Source: Flavobacterium hungaricum
GTDB lineage: Bacteria > Bacteroidota > Bacteroidia > Flavobacteriales > Flavobacteriaceae
Direction: 5' to 3'
Assembly (NCBI RefSeq): GCF_015182285.1
Contig: NZ_PRDM01000002.1
Coordinates: forward strand, 1,178,001-1,242,000
DNA: 64,000 nucleotides
The notes under the pieces are model-generated. The model had not been told where the DNA came from. It did not search any database and worked only from the letters and a program-made list of their open reading frames with translations. Of the stretch, positions 47,566-56,401 are shown piece after piece; the stretch's first letter is position 1, and each line of letters begins with the position of its first letter. The position numbers were made by a program, and so were the translations under genes.

Positions 47566-48945
47566 TTATTTTAGAAAGTGTTTGCTAAAGAACATTTTAC
47601 CGGGATATTTTTCGGCGTAAGCAAAAATTAACTGCTCAATGTATTGATTGCTTTTGTAAAGCGTAACATAACTTTTTACATCTTCAGGATCATTAATGGC
47701 AACATCTCTTGGTATATATCCCATTCCGTGAAAATGACCGTTTTCTATCCAAATGCAGCTGCGTTCGTCTGCCGTTCTTCCTTTATCTATAATCGCAAAA
47801 GTAGGCCTGTTGTGTAGTAAAAAATCAATCGCATTGTCAACTTGCTCGTTATGAATTAATACATCTGGCAGCTCTTTTGTCTCGGGAGTATAGAAAAATT
47901 CTCCTTCTTCGGGTCTTGAGTATTTGCAAAAGCGGTGATCGATTTCAAATTGCTCTGCAAGACTTCGGAGTAAATTTATCCCCACATGCAAGCTGTTAAA
48001 TTCGTGAATGCAGACTTGAAACTTGCTGACTTTGCCAATAGCCAGATATTTATAACCGTTTCGGGCTTCGTATTGATAAATGCCAAATTTGGCTTCAAAA
48101 CGTTTTAAAGCCCTGTTATAAGTCGGCCAGAGTTTCTTGATTTCGCTGCATTCTAAAAGAAGCGCCATGAGTTCGGTAGCACAGACTTCAAAAGAAATTC
48201 CGTAAATATCCCGAAGAAAATGCTGTCTCTGCGGATTAATATTGTTACCCGTAAAATGCGATGTTACCCGTTTTTTTAAATTAATAGCTTTCCCGACATA
48301 AATCACTTTTTTGGCCTGATTGTAAAAATAATATACTCCGGGTTTTTCGGGTAACGCATCAAAATCTTCTGGCGGAAGGTTTGGCGGTAAACGTTGATCT
48401 GGTGCTGTTTTTTTAATCATTTGATCGATTATACCTTCATCGTCCCATTCGCGTAAGAGAGAAAATAATTGAGCAGTAGCATCAGCATCGCCGCCAGCAC
48501 GGTGTCTGTTTTCTAAACCAATATTCAATGAGTTACAAAGATTTCCTAAACTGTAAGAACCCAATCCAGGCTTGATTTTTCTGGCAGCGCGAACGGTGCA
48601 CAATTTTCTGGCAGTCCATTTAAAGCCAGCTTGTTCCAATTGATGACGCACAAATGAATAATCGAAGTTTACGTTATGAGCAACAAAAATACGATCGGTA
48701 AGCATTTCCAGAACTTTTTCAGAAATAGTATCAAAGATTGGAGCGTTGGCTACCATTTCGTTATTAATTCCTGTTAAGCCAAAAATAGAAGGCGGAATCT
48801 CTTTTTCGGGATTCACAAGGGTTTCATAACGATCAAGCACAGTTGTTCCGTTGTGAATGATAATCGCGATTTCTGTAATGCGGCTGTGACTGGCATTGCC
48901 GCCTGTGGTCTCGATATCTACTATGGCATATTCCGTATTTTTCAT
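47566..48945 (-). CDS. DEDDh exonuclease fused to a UvrC-type GIY-YIG nuclease domain
   Basis: 459 residues. The N-terminal DnaQ-like 3'-5' exonuclease (about 5-165) has Asp10/Glu12 in IVDIETTG, Asp95 in HNVNFDY, and His148/Asp153 in HRAGGDADATAQL. It is followed by a linker and a GIY-YIG domain (about 200-280): GVYYFY, VIYVGK, Arg226 and Glu265 in LLLECSEIKKLW, the same order as the UvrC N-terminus and Cho. The C-terminal 180 residues are unassigned. Possible roles are proofreading for the neighbouring polymerase combined with incision, by analogy with Cho. It lies 33 bases after the polymerase gene, in the same transcript. Confidence 0.88.
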   Translation of the reverse strand: MKNTEYAIVDIETTGGNASHSRITEIAIIIHNGTTVLDRYETLVNPEKEIPPSIFGLTGINNEMVANAPIFDTISEKVLEMLTDRIFVAHNVNFDYSFVRHQLEQAGFKWTARKLCTVRAARKIKPGLGSYSLGNLCNSLNIGLENRHRAGGDADATAQLFSLLREWDDEGIIDQMIKKTAPDQRLPPNLPPEDFDALPEKPGVYYFYNQAKKVIYVGKAINLKKRVTSHFTGNNINPQRQHFLRDIYGISFEVCATELMALLLECSEIKKLWPTYNRALKRFEAKFGIYQYEARNGYKYLAIGKVSKFQVCIHEFNSLHVGINLLRSLAEQFEIDHRFCKYSRPEEGEFFYTPETKELPDVLIHNEQVDNAIDFLLHNRPTFAIIDKGRTADERSCIWIENGHFHGMGYIPRDVAINDPEDVKSYVTLYKSNQYIEQLIFAYAEKYPGKMFFSKHFLK

Positions 48946-48978
48946 CTGTATATAACGTAAATTTTTCTTCGGTTATTT

Positions 48979-51900
48979 TTAGCCTAAAAATTTCATTCTA
49001 TGTCTCGGCAGATTAATTTCTTTTGCCTGTGGGTAAGGCTCACGATGCGTGGGACTAACATCTTCCTTAATTAACTGCTGTGTTTTAAACTGATCTTTAG
49101 CATCCATATAACGGGGATCCGGAATAAAAGGCATTTTTGCCATTTTGGTTATCGTTATGGTTGGAAAATGATAATCAACTTCTACATTTCCTAAAAGCAA
49201 ATAACAGCCTCCGCCCTGAAAAGGATGCTGCACCAGACTATCTGGAAAATGTGCCGTATCAAAATAAGTACCTTCATGATCAATCCAGGTGCCAAAATAC
49301 ATATTCCCTTTTTTGGTAGGTACTTGCTTTCTGGCAATGAGATAAGCCAGCATTCGAACCTGTTTTTTATGATGGGAGGCAAGATCCTTTGCCATAACAT
49401 CGCCGCGATATTTGGTTTGTAATAAATCAAAAACGGTACACGATACAGGAAAGCTCAAAAGTTCGATTTCATCAAAAGCATCTTCAAAAAGAGAACGTTC
49501 TAAAGTGGGAAGCTTATATTCTTTAACGGGTTCTTGTAAAAGCATTAAACTTCTGCTTTCTGGTTTAAAATTATTCAGAAGCAAACTTGCAATAACAAGA
49601 AGCTGATTTTTGGTTTTTCCTATAAAGCGAAAAGCATCTATAAAAATCAAAATTTTAATGCTTTCAATGCCAATTGGAATTCGATTGATAAAATCCTCCA
49701 AAGAAAGAAAATCACCATTTTTTGCTCTATCGGCTTCAATCAAATTTGCTGTTTTTGATTCTAAACCCTGCAAATGCATAAAACCTAGGTAAATATCATT
49801 TCCGTAAACTGTAGTTTGATATTCGCTTTTATTCACACACGGATTAAGAATTGCTGCTCCAGACATGCGTGCTTCGTGTACATAAACTTCGGTTCTGTAA
49901 AATCCGCCTTGATTGTTGATTACGGCGGTCATAAATTCTACAGGATAATTGATCTTGAGATATAAGCTTTGGTAACTTTCTACAGCATAAGAAGCAGAGT
50001 GTGCCTTACAAAACGAAAAACCTGCAAAGGATTCAATCTGACGGTAAATTTCCTGACTAAGTTCTTCAGGATGTCCTTTCTCGGCACAACAGGCAAAGAA
50101 ATTGTCTTTTACTTTTTGCAAAGCCTCTACAGAACGTCCTTTTCCAGACATGGCACGACGCAGAATATCGCCGTCGGCAGCCGGAAGTCCGCCGTAATGC
50201 TGGGCAATTTTAATAACATCTTCCTGATATACCATAATGCCGTAAGTTTCGCCAAGATGCTCTTTAAAAACCTCATGGAAATACTGAAACTGATCTGGAT
50301 TGTTGTGACGAAAAATATACTCTTTCATCATTCCGGATTGTGCCACGCCGGGACGAATAATAGACGAAGCGGCTACCAGAATTTTATAATTATCACATTT
50401 TAAACGACGTAATAAGCCGCGCATAGCGGGACTTTCGATATAGAAACACCCAATGGTTTTTCCTTGTGCCAAATGAACATTGCAAACCGCTTCATCCTTA
50501 GAGATTGAAGTGTTTCGAATATCCACTTTTATACCTCGGTTTTTTTCGATTAGCTTTACGCTGTCATCAATATGTCCAATACCGCGCTGACTTAAAATAT
50601 CGAATTTTTCGAAACCAATTTCTTCCGCAATATGCATATCAAAAAGAACAATTGGAAAACCTTTTGGAGGCATTTCAAGAGGTGTGTAATTGGTAATTGG
50701 TTCTTCGGAAATAATAATACCGCAAGCGTGCATACTCCGCTGGTTGGGGTATTTGCCCATCATCAGGCTGTAATCCTGAACGAGTTTTACAATAGAATTG
50801 GTTTCTTGTAAAGCCATCGGATTTTTCGCCAGCATATCCAATTCTTCTTTTGGGAGACCAAACACTTTTCCGACTTCCCTGAAAATAGAGCGGTGTTTGA
50901 ATTCTACATTGGTACCGCAAAACGCAACATGATCACGGCCGTATTTATCGAAAATATATTCTAAAATCGTATTGCGTTCTTTCCAGCTCCAGTCGATATC
51001 AAAATCAGGCGGACTTTTTCGATTTAAATTTAAAAAACGCTCAAAATACAAATCCAATTCTATCGGACAGATATCAGTAATGCCTAAACAATACGCAATG
51101 ATACTATTGGCGCCACTACCTCGGCCAATATGCATAAATCCCTGACTATTGCTGTACTGAACGATGTCCCAGGTAATTAAAAAGTAACCGCTGAACTCTA
51201 ATTCGTCAATTACTTTGAGTTCTTTTTCTATACGTTTTTTTGCTATTTCATGATTTTCGCCATAGCGCCATAATAGGCCTTCATGAGCCAATTGAGTCAG
51301 TTTCGCTATATCGCCTTCGCGATTTTCAGTAAAAAACTTTTTGTTTTTAGGCGTTGAAAAATCATATTGAAAATTACAAGAATCGGTTATATACTGCGTG
51401 TTTTCAATGATCTGAGGGTAGTTTTCATAATAAGGCAGCAACGATTCTAAAGGCAGGATTTTTTCAGAAGTCCTGCAGTAATCAGATTCAGTCAGTTTCG
51501 ATAAAATGATATTCGTATCAATCGCACGCAGAATTTTATGAAGATTAAATTCTCTTTTATTTCTAAAGGTTACCGATTGCAGTATAACCATTTTAGAAAT
51601 TTTATCTTTATGCTCTGATGTAAAAAGCTTGGAAACTTCATCAGGACGAATGCCGATAAATTCATTTTCACGAAGCGTTTTCGGAGCATTTTCTAAAGTA
51701 TAAATCACAAAAACCGAATCAAATTCAGGAGCGGTCAATGGCAGAGATGCTCCACTGAAATTATGTTTCGTCAAAAAATGATTCATTTCGCCTAAACCTT
51801 CGGCATTTTTGGCCAAACCAATATATCGGAATTGATGATGGCATCGAAATTCCATTCCTACAAGCGGCTTAATTCCTGCTTTACCGCATTCTCTTATAAA

Positions 51901-52038
51901 GTCATAAATTCCGGTAACGGTATTAATATCTGTCAATGCCATTGTTTTTACGCCAGACAAAACAGCCTGCTCAACCAATTCCTTAAGCGGAATAGTGCCG
52001 TAGCGCAATGAATGATAAGAATGACAATTGAGATACAT
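48979..52038 (-). CDS. dnaE: DNA polymerase III alpha-subunit-type polymerase (short DnaE, probable translesion type)
   Basis: 1019 residues, shorter than replicative DnaE (about 1160 in E. coli). The N-terminal PHP domain (1-70) keeps CHSYHS but has ALTDIN where active PHP domains have TDH, so the PHP exonuclease is likely dead. The palm has PDFDID (344-349), with Asp480 in FEKFDILS as a probable third acidic residue. Also visible are GRGSGANSIIAYCLGITD and the GKGRSVEALQKVKDNF fingers. The stop of dinB overlaps its ATG by one base, so the two are translationally coupled. Pairing with a Y-family polymerase recalls ImuB-DnaE2 mutasomes, with DinB in the place of ImuB. Confidence 0.92.
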   Translation of the reverse strand: MYLNCHSYHSLRYGTIPLKELVEQAVLSGVKTMALTDINTVTGIYDFIRECGKAGIKPLVGMEFRCHHQFRYIGLAKNAEGLGEMNHFLTKHNFSGASLPLTAPEFDSVFVIYTLENAPKTLRENEFIGIRPDEVSKLFTSEHKDKISKMVILQSVTFRNKREFNLHKILRAIDTNIILSKLTESDYCRTSEKILPLESLLPYYENYPQIIENTQYITDSCNFQYDFSTPKNKKFFTENREGDIAKLTQLAHEGLLWRYGENHEIAKKRIEKELKVIDELEFSGYFLITWDIVQYSNSQGFMHIGRGSGANSIIAYCLGITDICPIELDLYFERFLNLNRKSPPDFDIDWSWKERNTILEYIFDKYGRDHVAFCGTNVEFKHRSIFREVGKVFGLPKEELDMLAKNPMALQETNSIVKLVQDYSLMMGKYPNQRSMHACGIIISEEPITNYTPLEMPPKGFPIVLFDMHIAEEIGFEKFDILSQRGIGHIDDSVKLIEKNRGIKVDIRNTSISKDEAVCNVHLAQGKTIGCFYIESPAMRGLLRRLKCDNYKILVAASSIIRPGVAQSGMMKEYIFRHNNPDQFQYFHEVFKEHLGETYGIMVYQEDVIKIAQHYGGLPAADGDILRRAMSGKGRSVEALQKVKDNFFACCAEKGHPEELSQEIYRQIESFAGFSFCKAHSASYAVESYQSLYLKINYPVEFMTAVINNQGGFYRTEVYVHEARMSGAAILNPCVNKSEYQTTVYGNDIYLGFMHLQGLESKTANLIEADRAKNGDFLSLEDFINRIPIGIESIKILIFIDAFRFIGKTKNQLLVIASLLLNNFKPESRSLMLLQEPVKEYKLPTLERSLFEDAFDEIELLSFPVSCTVFDLLQTKYRGDVMAKDLASHHKKQVRMLAYLIARKQVPTKKGNMYFGTWIDHEGTYFDTAHFPDSLVQHPFQGGGCYLLLGNVEVDYHFPTITITKMAKMPFIPDPRYMDAKDQFKTQQLIKEDVSPTHREPYPQAKEINLPRHRMKFLG

Positions 52039-53219
52039 TATTTAATACGTTTTAAAATTTCGTCTTTATTATTAGGTTTAAAAGAAGCTCCGGCACAGCG
52101 CATTACGGCGTCAAAACCGTAGCGGCTTTTCATTTTATCCATGGCAGCATAAAGCGAAAGCATTTCCTGAGTATCTTCAAAAAGATCAATTTGATAGGTA
52201 CCTCGCACGAGTCCGCTAAAGCGAATGCCGATCAGCCGCAGCCGCATACGACGCTGGTACAACTTCTCAAAAAGTTCCATTACATTTTTAGTTAAAAGAT
52301 GATCTGCAGAAGTATAAGCTACCCTGCATTGTTTTGTTTCGGTATCAAAATTGGCGTAACGTATTTTAACCGTAACCGTTGAGGTCAGCCATTGTTCGGA
52401 CCGAAGCTGGAAAGAAAGTTTTTCCACCATTCCTAAAAGCACTCTTTTCAATTTGGCAATGTCAATAGTATCCTGAGAAAAAGTATGTTCTGTAGAAATT
52501 GATTTTCTTTCGGTATAAGGTTCAACAGGCGTATGGTCGATTCCGTTGGCTTTTTTCCAAATATCCAGGCCGTTTTTGCCAATCATCTGCTGTAAAACCT
52601 CGGGAGGCATTTCGGCTAAAGTCTGAATTTTACGAACGCCGATTCGGGACAAAAGCTGAAAAGTGACATTGCCAACCATTGGTATTTTCTGAATTGATAA
52701 TGGATTTAAAAAATCTTGTACTTTTTGTTCCGGAATTTCAAGATTTCCTACAGGTTTACCTTCGCCGGTTGCAATTTTAGAAACCGTTTTATTAATAGAT
52801 AAAGAAAAACTAATAGGAAGCCCGGTTTCTGTAATGACAGATTGTGCCAATTCATTTGTCCATTTATAGCTTCCGTGAAATTTATCCATTCCGGTAATAT
52901 CCAGATAAAACTCATCGATACTGGCTTTTTCTAAAACAGGTGCTTTTTCCTGAAGAATTTCAGTAACATCATGAGATAACTGCGAATACAATTCCATGTC
53001 GCCTTTCATAACTTTTGCGTCCGGACAAAGTTTTAATGCCATACGAATTGGCATCGCAGAACGGACTCCAAATTTACGGGCTTCATACGAACAAGAAGCT
53101 ACAACACCACGATCACCTCCGCCTATAATAAGCGGAATACCATTGAGTTCAGAGTTGGTGCGTCTTTCGCAGGATACAAAAAAAGTATCCAGATCCATAT
53201 GTACAATTGCCCTTGCCAT
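52038..53219 (-). CDS. dinB: Y-family DNA polymerase IV
   Basis: 393 residues. The catalytic site has Asp9 in MARAIVHMDLD and Asp102/Glu103 in KASIDEFYLD. The steric-gate region is TFFVSCERR, the thumb is KTVSKIATGEGKPVGNLEI, and the little finger is TVTVKIRYANFDTETKQ. A beta-clamp motif QIDLF is at 343-347. These polymerases bypass damaged bases with low fidelity. Start ATG at 53219 is 84 bases from the divergent S24 regulator, and a TAATTTTG box lies just upstream. It is first in the five-gene repair series. Confidence 0.95.
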   Translation of the reverse strand: MARAIVHMDLDTFFVSCERRTNSELNGIPLIIGGGDRGVVASCSYEARKFGVRSAMPIRMALKLCPDAKVMKGDMELYSQLSHDVTEILQEKAPVLEKASIDEFYLDITGMDKFHGSYKWTNELAQSVITETGLPISFSLSINKTVSKIATGEGKPVGNLEIPEQKVQDFLNPLSIQKIPMVGNVTFQLLSRIGVRKIQTLAEMPPEVLQQMIGKNGLDIWKKANGIDHTPVEPYTERKSISTEHTFSQDTIDIAKLKRVLLGMVEKLSFQLRSEQWLTSTVTVKIRYANFDTETKQCRVAYTSADHLLTKNVMELFEKLYQRRMRLRLIGIRFSGLVRGTYQIDLFEDTQEMLSLYAAMDKMKSRYGFDAVMRCAGASFKPNNKDEILKRIK

Positions 53220-53239
53220 TTTTTCCTTTTTGTATAAAG

Positions 53240-53295
53240 CAAAATTAGTACAGATAATAACATTTTTACTATATTTGCTGTTCCAAATTATAACA
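53240..53295. promoter_or_regulatory. Overlapping divergent promoters and candidate operator for the repair island
   Basis: Reverse -7 box TAATTTTG (53247-53240) for dinB and forward -7 box TATATTTG (53270-53277) for the S24 gene lie 22 bases apart, so the dinB -33 region would overlap the other core promoter. An inverted pair TGTT (53279-53282) / AACA (53292-53295) surrounds the forward start site and may be the regulator's operator. The boxes fit the consensus; the operator is a guess. Confidence 0.45.
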
Positions 53296-53303
53296 AATTA
53301 ATT

Positions 53304-54077
53304 ATGTCCTTATTTTCAGACAACATCAGAGCATTAAGGGTTAAGCATAAAATATCTCAGGAGAAATTAGCTGAAAACCTTAGCATTACCAGAGGAAGAT
53401 ACGTGAAATACGAAGACGGAACTTCGGAAGCACCGTATGATATTTTGAAGAAGATTGCCTTGTATTTTCATATGAGCATCGACTTGATATTATCTGTAGA
53501 TATTCGTAAAATTGATGTACAAAATTTGATCAAACTAGAAGGTAATCGACTTATTCTGCCGATACAAGTAGATAGTTTTGGAGAAAATTTTATTGAAATT
53601 GTATCTCAAAAAGCAAAAGCAGGATACCTTAACGGTTATGCTGATCCGGAATATATCGAAAGTTTACAGCAGATTACACTTCCGTTTTTAGGTCCTGGAA
53701 AGCATCGCGGATTTCCCGTTGAAGGCGATTCAATGCCGCCGCATGAAGACGGTTCGATTATTATTGGCCGTTACGTAGAAAAATTAGGAGAAGTTATGGA
53801 CGGAAAAACTTATATCCTCATTACTAAAAATGAAGGAATGGTGTATAAACGTCTTAATAAAAACAAGAAGAACACTTTGGTTTTAGAATCCGACAACAGT
53901 TTTTATCCGAATTATGAAGTGAAAGCTTCTGATATTTTGGAGATTTGGGAATACGAATGTAATATTGGACGTTCTGATAAAAAACAAGAAATGACGGAAA
54001 CAGAAGCAATGAAAGATTTGCTTTTAGAATTGAAAAGAGAAGTTCGAGAGATTAAGAATAATACTTCGAATGCATAA
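53304..54077 (+). CDS. LexA-like regulator: XRE helix-turn-helix plus S24 self-cleaving peptidase domain
   Basis: 257 residues. An XRE/Cro HTH is at about 8-62 (SQEKLAENLSITRGRYVKYE) and an S24 domain at about 100-215. The self-cleavage site is Ala106-Gly107 in QKAKAGYLNG, the Ser143 nucleophile is in PVEGDSMPP, and the general base Lys182 is in VYKRLNK. The cleavage-site-to-Ser (37) and Ser-to-Lys (39) spacings are like those of LexA (35 and 37 in E. coli, as I recall). A charged C-terminal helix follows (LLLELKREVREIKNN). Divergent from dinB, it is expected to repress itself and the repair genes until RecA-stimulated cleavage. A prophage-type repressor is an alternative, but no phage genes are near. 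Confidence 0.9.
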   Translation: MSLFSDNIRALRVKHKISQEKLAENLSITRGRYVKYEDGTSEAPYDILKKIALYFHMSIDLILSVDIRKIDVQNLIKLEGNRLILPIQVDSFGENFIEIVSQKAKAGYLNGYADPEYIESLQQITLPFLGPGKHRGFPVEGDSMPPHEDGSIIIGRYVEKLGEVMDGKTYILITKNEGMVYKRLNKNKKNTLVLESDNSFYPNYEVKASDILEIWEYECNIGRSDKKQEMTETEAMKDLLLELKREVREIKNNTSNA

Positions 54078-54110
54078 AAAGTTTATATTAGCTGATATAA
54101 ACAATATTCT

Positions 54111-54599
54111 ATGAAACGATATTTACCTATTCTGTTCTTATTTGTAATTTTTCACGGATTTGCTCAAGATTTACCCACAGAACCCGCAAATGGTTTTGCT
54201 TTTCCGATAGGATCTAAATTCACAATTAAACTGGTTCCAATTGATTCTGTAAGTTTTAAATATTCGATTATAAAGTATGAGCCGTTTAGAGAAACTGTAG
54301 ATACTTTTTATAATGAAAATTTGTTTGCTAAAAAAGGAGAAAAAGATACGATTGATTTTTATTTCTGTTTAGGAACAAATGGTAAAACAGAAGAGGAAAA
54401 GAAAAAGAATATGCAAGTGCTGTTAATTTTCAAAAACAGATCTAAATATACAATGTCGTATGACTCTGATATTCAAAGAAAAGAAGAAGGAGAGTATGAG
54501 AAAACTTCTAACATGGGCACGTATAAAGGAGCAATAGGAACTGAAATGTGGCCGTATATGATACATTCAATTGGTTTGAACAATTTTAAAAGAAAATAA
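54111..54599 (+). CDS. Secreted protein of unknown function
   Basis: 162 residues with signal peptide KRYLPILFLFVIFHGFAQD. The mature part is beta-rich (GSKFTIKLVPIDSVSFKYSI) and ends YMIHSIGLNNFKRK. The family was not recognised. It lies 33 bases behind the S24 gene; a small GTTTATAT/ATATAAAC hairpin (54081-54102) lies between. It precedes a membrane protein by 5 bases. Confidence 0.65.
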   Translation: MKRYLPILFLFVIFHGFAQDLPTEPANGFAFPIGSKFTIKLVPIDSVSFKYSIIKYEPFRETVDTFYNENLFAKKGEKDTIDFYFCLGTNGKTEEEKKKNMQVLLIFKNRSKYTMSYDSDIQRKEEGEYEKTSNMGTYKGAIGTEMWPYMIHSIGLNNFKRK

Positions 54600-54604
54600 A
54601 CCAA

Positions 54605-54931
54605 ATGAATTCTGAAAGTTATAAATGGACAAAAAGATTTCTAATTCTAACACCTCTGTTTTTATTATTTTGTATGATTGCCGCAGGCGGAGGACATGGA
54701 TTTGTTCAACCTATTTTTGCTTTATTTCCATTTGCTGCTTTTACCTGTATTTGGTTTGCAGAGCTTTCTTTTTTTAATTTAATTCTAGCCATTCTTCAAT
54801 TTCCAGCTTATGGATTGTTGATTGACAAATCAAATGATAAAAGAAAGACGATGTTAATGATTTCAATTCTTCATATTTTAATTGTGGGATTGATTTTTGT
54901 TTTTGTGAATGAAAATTGGAATTTAAAATAA
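54605..54931 (+). CDS. Small membrane protein of unknown function
   Basis: 108 residues with three membrane helices (about 10-30, 38-65 and 80-100). The first two are joined by an AAGGGHGFVQP loop. It starts 5 bases after the preceding secreted protein gene and is surely co-transcribed. No function can be read. Confidence 0.6.
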   Translation: MNSESYKWTKRFLILTPLFLLFCMIAAGGGHGFVQPIFALFPFAAFTCIWFAELSFFNLILAILQFPAYGLLIDKSNDKRKTMLMISILHILIVGLIFVFVNENWNLK

Positions 54932-54969
54932 GGCTTGACCCTTAAAAAAACATTTTAAATGATTCAAAA

Positions 54970-55419
54970 ATGAACATCCAAAAAGCCAAACCCGAAGATC
55001 ATATCTGTTTAACGGAAATCACTAAAAAGTCAAAAGCTTATTGGGGATATTCTGAAGAACAAATTGAAAAATGGAGTAATAATCTAACCATTACAATTGA
55101 GTATATCCAAAATAATGATGTTTTTAATTTAGTAGAAGAAAGCAAAATCATTGGTTATTATTCTTATTTAAAACAGGAAAATAATCAGATAAAATTGGAC
55201 AACTTATTTCTTCTGCCGAAATATATCGGAAAAGGATTTGGTGTGTTTTTAATGAATGATTTTCTACAAAGAATGCGAAACGAAAAATATGAAAAAATAA
55301 TTCTTGACTCGGAACCAAACGCAGAACAATTTTACCAGAAAATCGGATTTAAGAAGATTGGAGAATTTGAAACTTCAATCAAAAATAGATTTATGCCGAT
55401 TATGGAAATGAATCTATAA
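54970..55419 (+). CDS. GNAT-family N-acetyltransferase
   Basis: 149 residues. The acetyl-CoA site is PKYIGKGFGVFLMNDFLQRM. The following strand and turn are KIILDSEPNAEQFYQKIGFKKIGE, with the usual Y-x-K-x-G-F ending. The start MNIQKAKPEDHICLTEITKK fits the family. The substrate is unknown. It ends a short + strand series. Confidence 0.88.
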   Translation: MNIQKAKPEDHICLTEITKKSKAYWGYSEEQIEKWSNNLTITIEYIQNNDVFNLVEESKIIGYYSYLKQENNQIKLDNLFLLPKYIGKGFGVFLMNDFLQRMRNEKYEKIILDSEPNAEQFYQKIGFKKIGEFETSIKNRFMPIMEMNL

Positions 55420-55440
55420 TTTCGAAGAAAAAAAATCTGT

Positions 55441-55484
55441 CACTAATTCACGAATTTTGATTTAAAATAATTCGTGAATTAGTG
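55441..55484. repeat. Perfect 16-bp inverted repeat, terminator-like
   Basis: CACTAATTCACGAATT (55441-55456) and its exact complement (55469-55484) around a 12-base loop, with A-rich and T-rich flanks. It serves as terminator between converging genes, and its GAATTCGTG words are like those in the 59995-60055 repeat. Confidence 0.75.
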
Positions 55485-55496
55485 GCGAAAAAAAAC

Positions 55497-56258
55497 TTAA
55501 AAAACCTTCACAAACCCCAATCCATATTGTTGCCCGTTGTAAAAAGGCATAATCATAGAGGTCGATTTGTTTTCGGTTGATGATTTGAATAATTTTTTAG
55601 TGATATACGGATTCATCCAATAAGCAATTTTGGTACTCAAAATCCCAATTCCGGCTCCGGCAGCAACATCAGTCAGCCAATGACGATTGTTGTAAATTCT
55701 AAATAATCCCGTTCCGGTAGCAACGGCATATCCGGCAATTCCGTACCAAATCGATTTGTCTTTGTATTCCTGCCATAAAAATTCGGCTCCGGCAAAAGCA
55801 GTTGCGGTATGTCCGGAAGGAAAAGAATTGTTCGAACTTCCGTCAGGCCTTTCTTCGTGTACAATCGATTTTAAACCCAAAACTGTCGAAGCCATTATAA
55901 CATACGAAGTCACAAATATAACAGAACGATCCCGCATATTATTTTTACCTTTTACACCAAAAGCATTCAAAGCATAAACAGATGCCGCAGGCGCATATTG
56001 CGAGAAATCATCAATGGTAATTTTCTCGTCAATATCTTCGGTAACCTCTTTTTTTATTTGCGAATTGAAACTCAACAGCTGATCATTTCCAATTCCAATA
56101 ACACCATATCCAATTAATACACTTGGAATAATTAATTGTTTGTAATTAAATTTTAAACGATTTGAAGTACTGTCAATTTTAGTAATAGAATCGTTTTGCT
56201 GTGCATTCGCAGAAAATAATCCGAATAAAAATACAAGGGAAATTGTTTTGTGGAACAT
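55497..56258 (-). CDS. PAP2-family phosphatase, membrane protein
   Basis: 253 residues from the ATG at 56258 (FHKTISLVFLFGLFSANAQQ signal segment); the frame opens earlier only with a TTG. The three PAP2 motifs are seen: IVHEERPDGS (K-x6-RP type), SFPSGHTATAFAGAEF, and FRIYNNRHWLTDVAAGAGIG. It dephosphorylates undecaprenyl diphosphate or other lipid phosphates on the outer face of the membrane. Ends AYWMNPY..GQQYGLGFVKVF, with an aromatic end like an outer-membrane-associated family; localisation unclear. Confidence 0.88.
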   Translation of the reverse strand: MFHKTISLVFLFGLFSANAQQNDSITKIDSTSNRLKFNYKQLIIPSVLIGYGVIGIGNDQLLSFNSQIKKEVTEDIDEKITIDDFSQYAPAASVYALNAFGVKGKNNMRDRSVIFVTSYVIMASTVLGLKSIVHEERPDGSSNNSFPSGHTATAFAGAEFLWQEYKDKSIWYGIAGYAVATGTGLFRIYNNRHWLTDVAAGAGIGILSTKIAYWMNPYITKKLFKSSTENKSTSMIMPFYNGQQYGLGFVKVF

Positions 56259-56401
56259 TGTTTTTGTCGTTTTACTTTGCAATAGTAACGAATGTTCGAC
56301 CTTGGTATTTTGGGCTTAATTGAACCTTAAGCGAATATTAATCTATTGGTTTTAAATGAGGTAGTTGAATTAAGATTGGCTAAATATTAGACGATTAATA
56401 A

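Noticed and set aside
49969..50403. 144-codon forward open frame inside the DnaE-type gene
   Set aside because: Antisense to a clear polymerase gene and without domain or plausible composition.
53304..54077. S24 protein as a prophage repressor
   Set aside because: No integrase, structural or lysis genes nearby, and it is divergent from repair polymerases, which fits a LexA-like role better.
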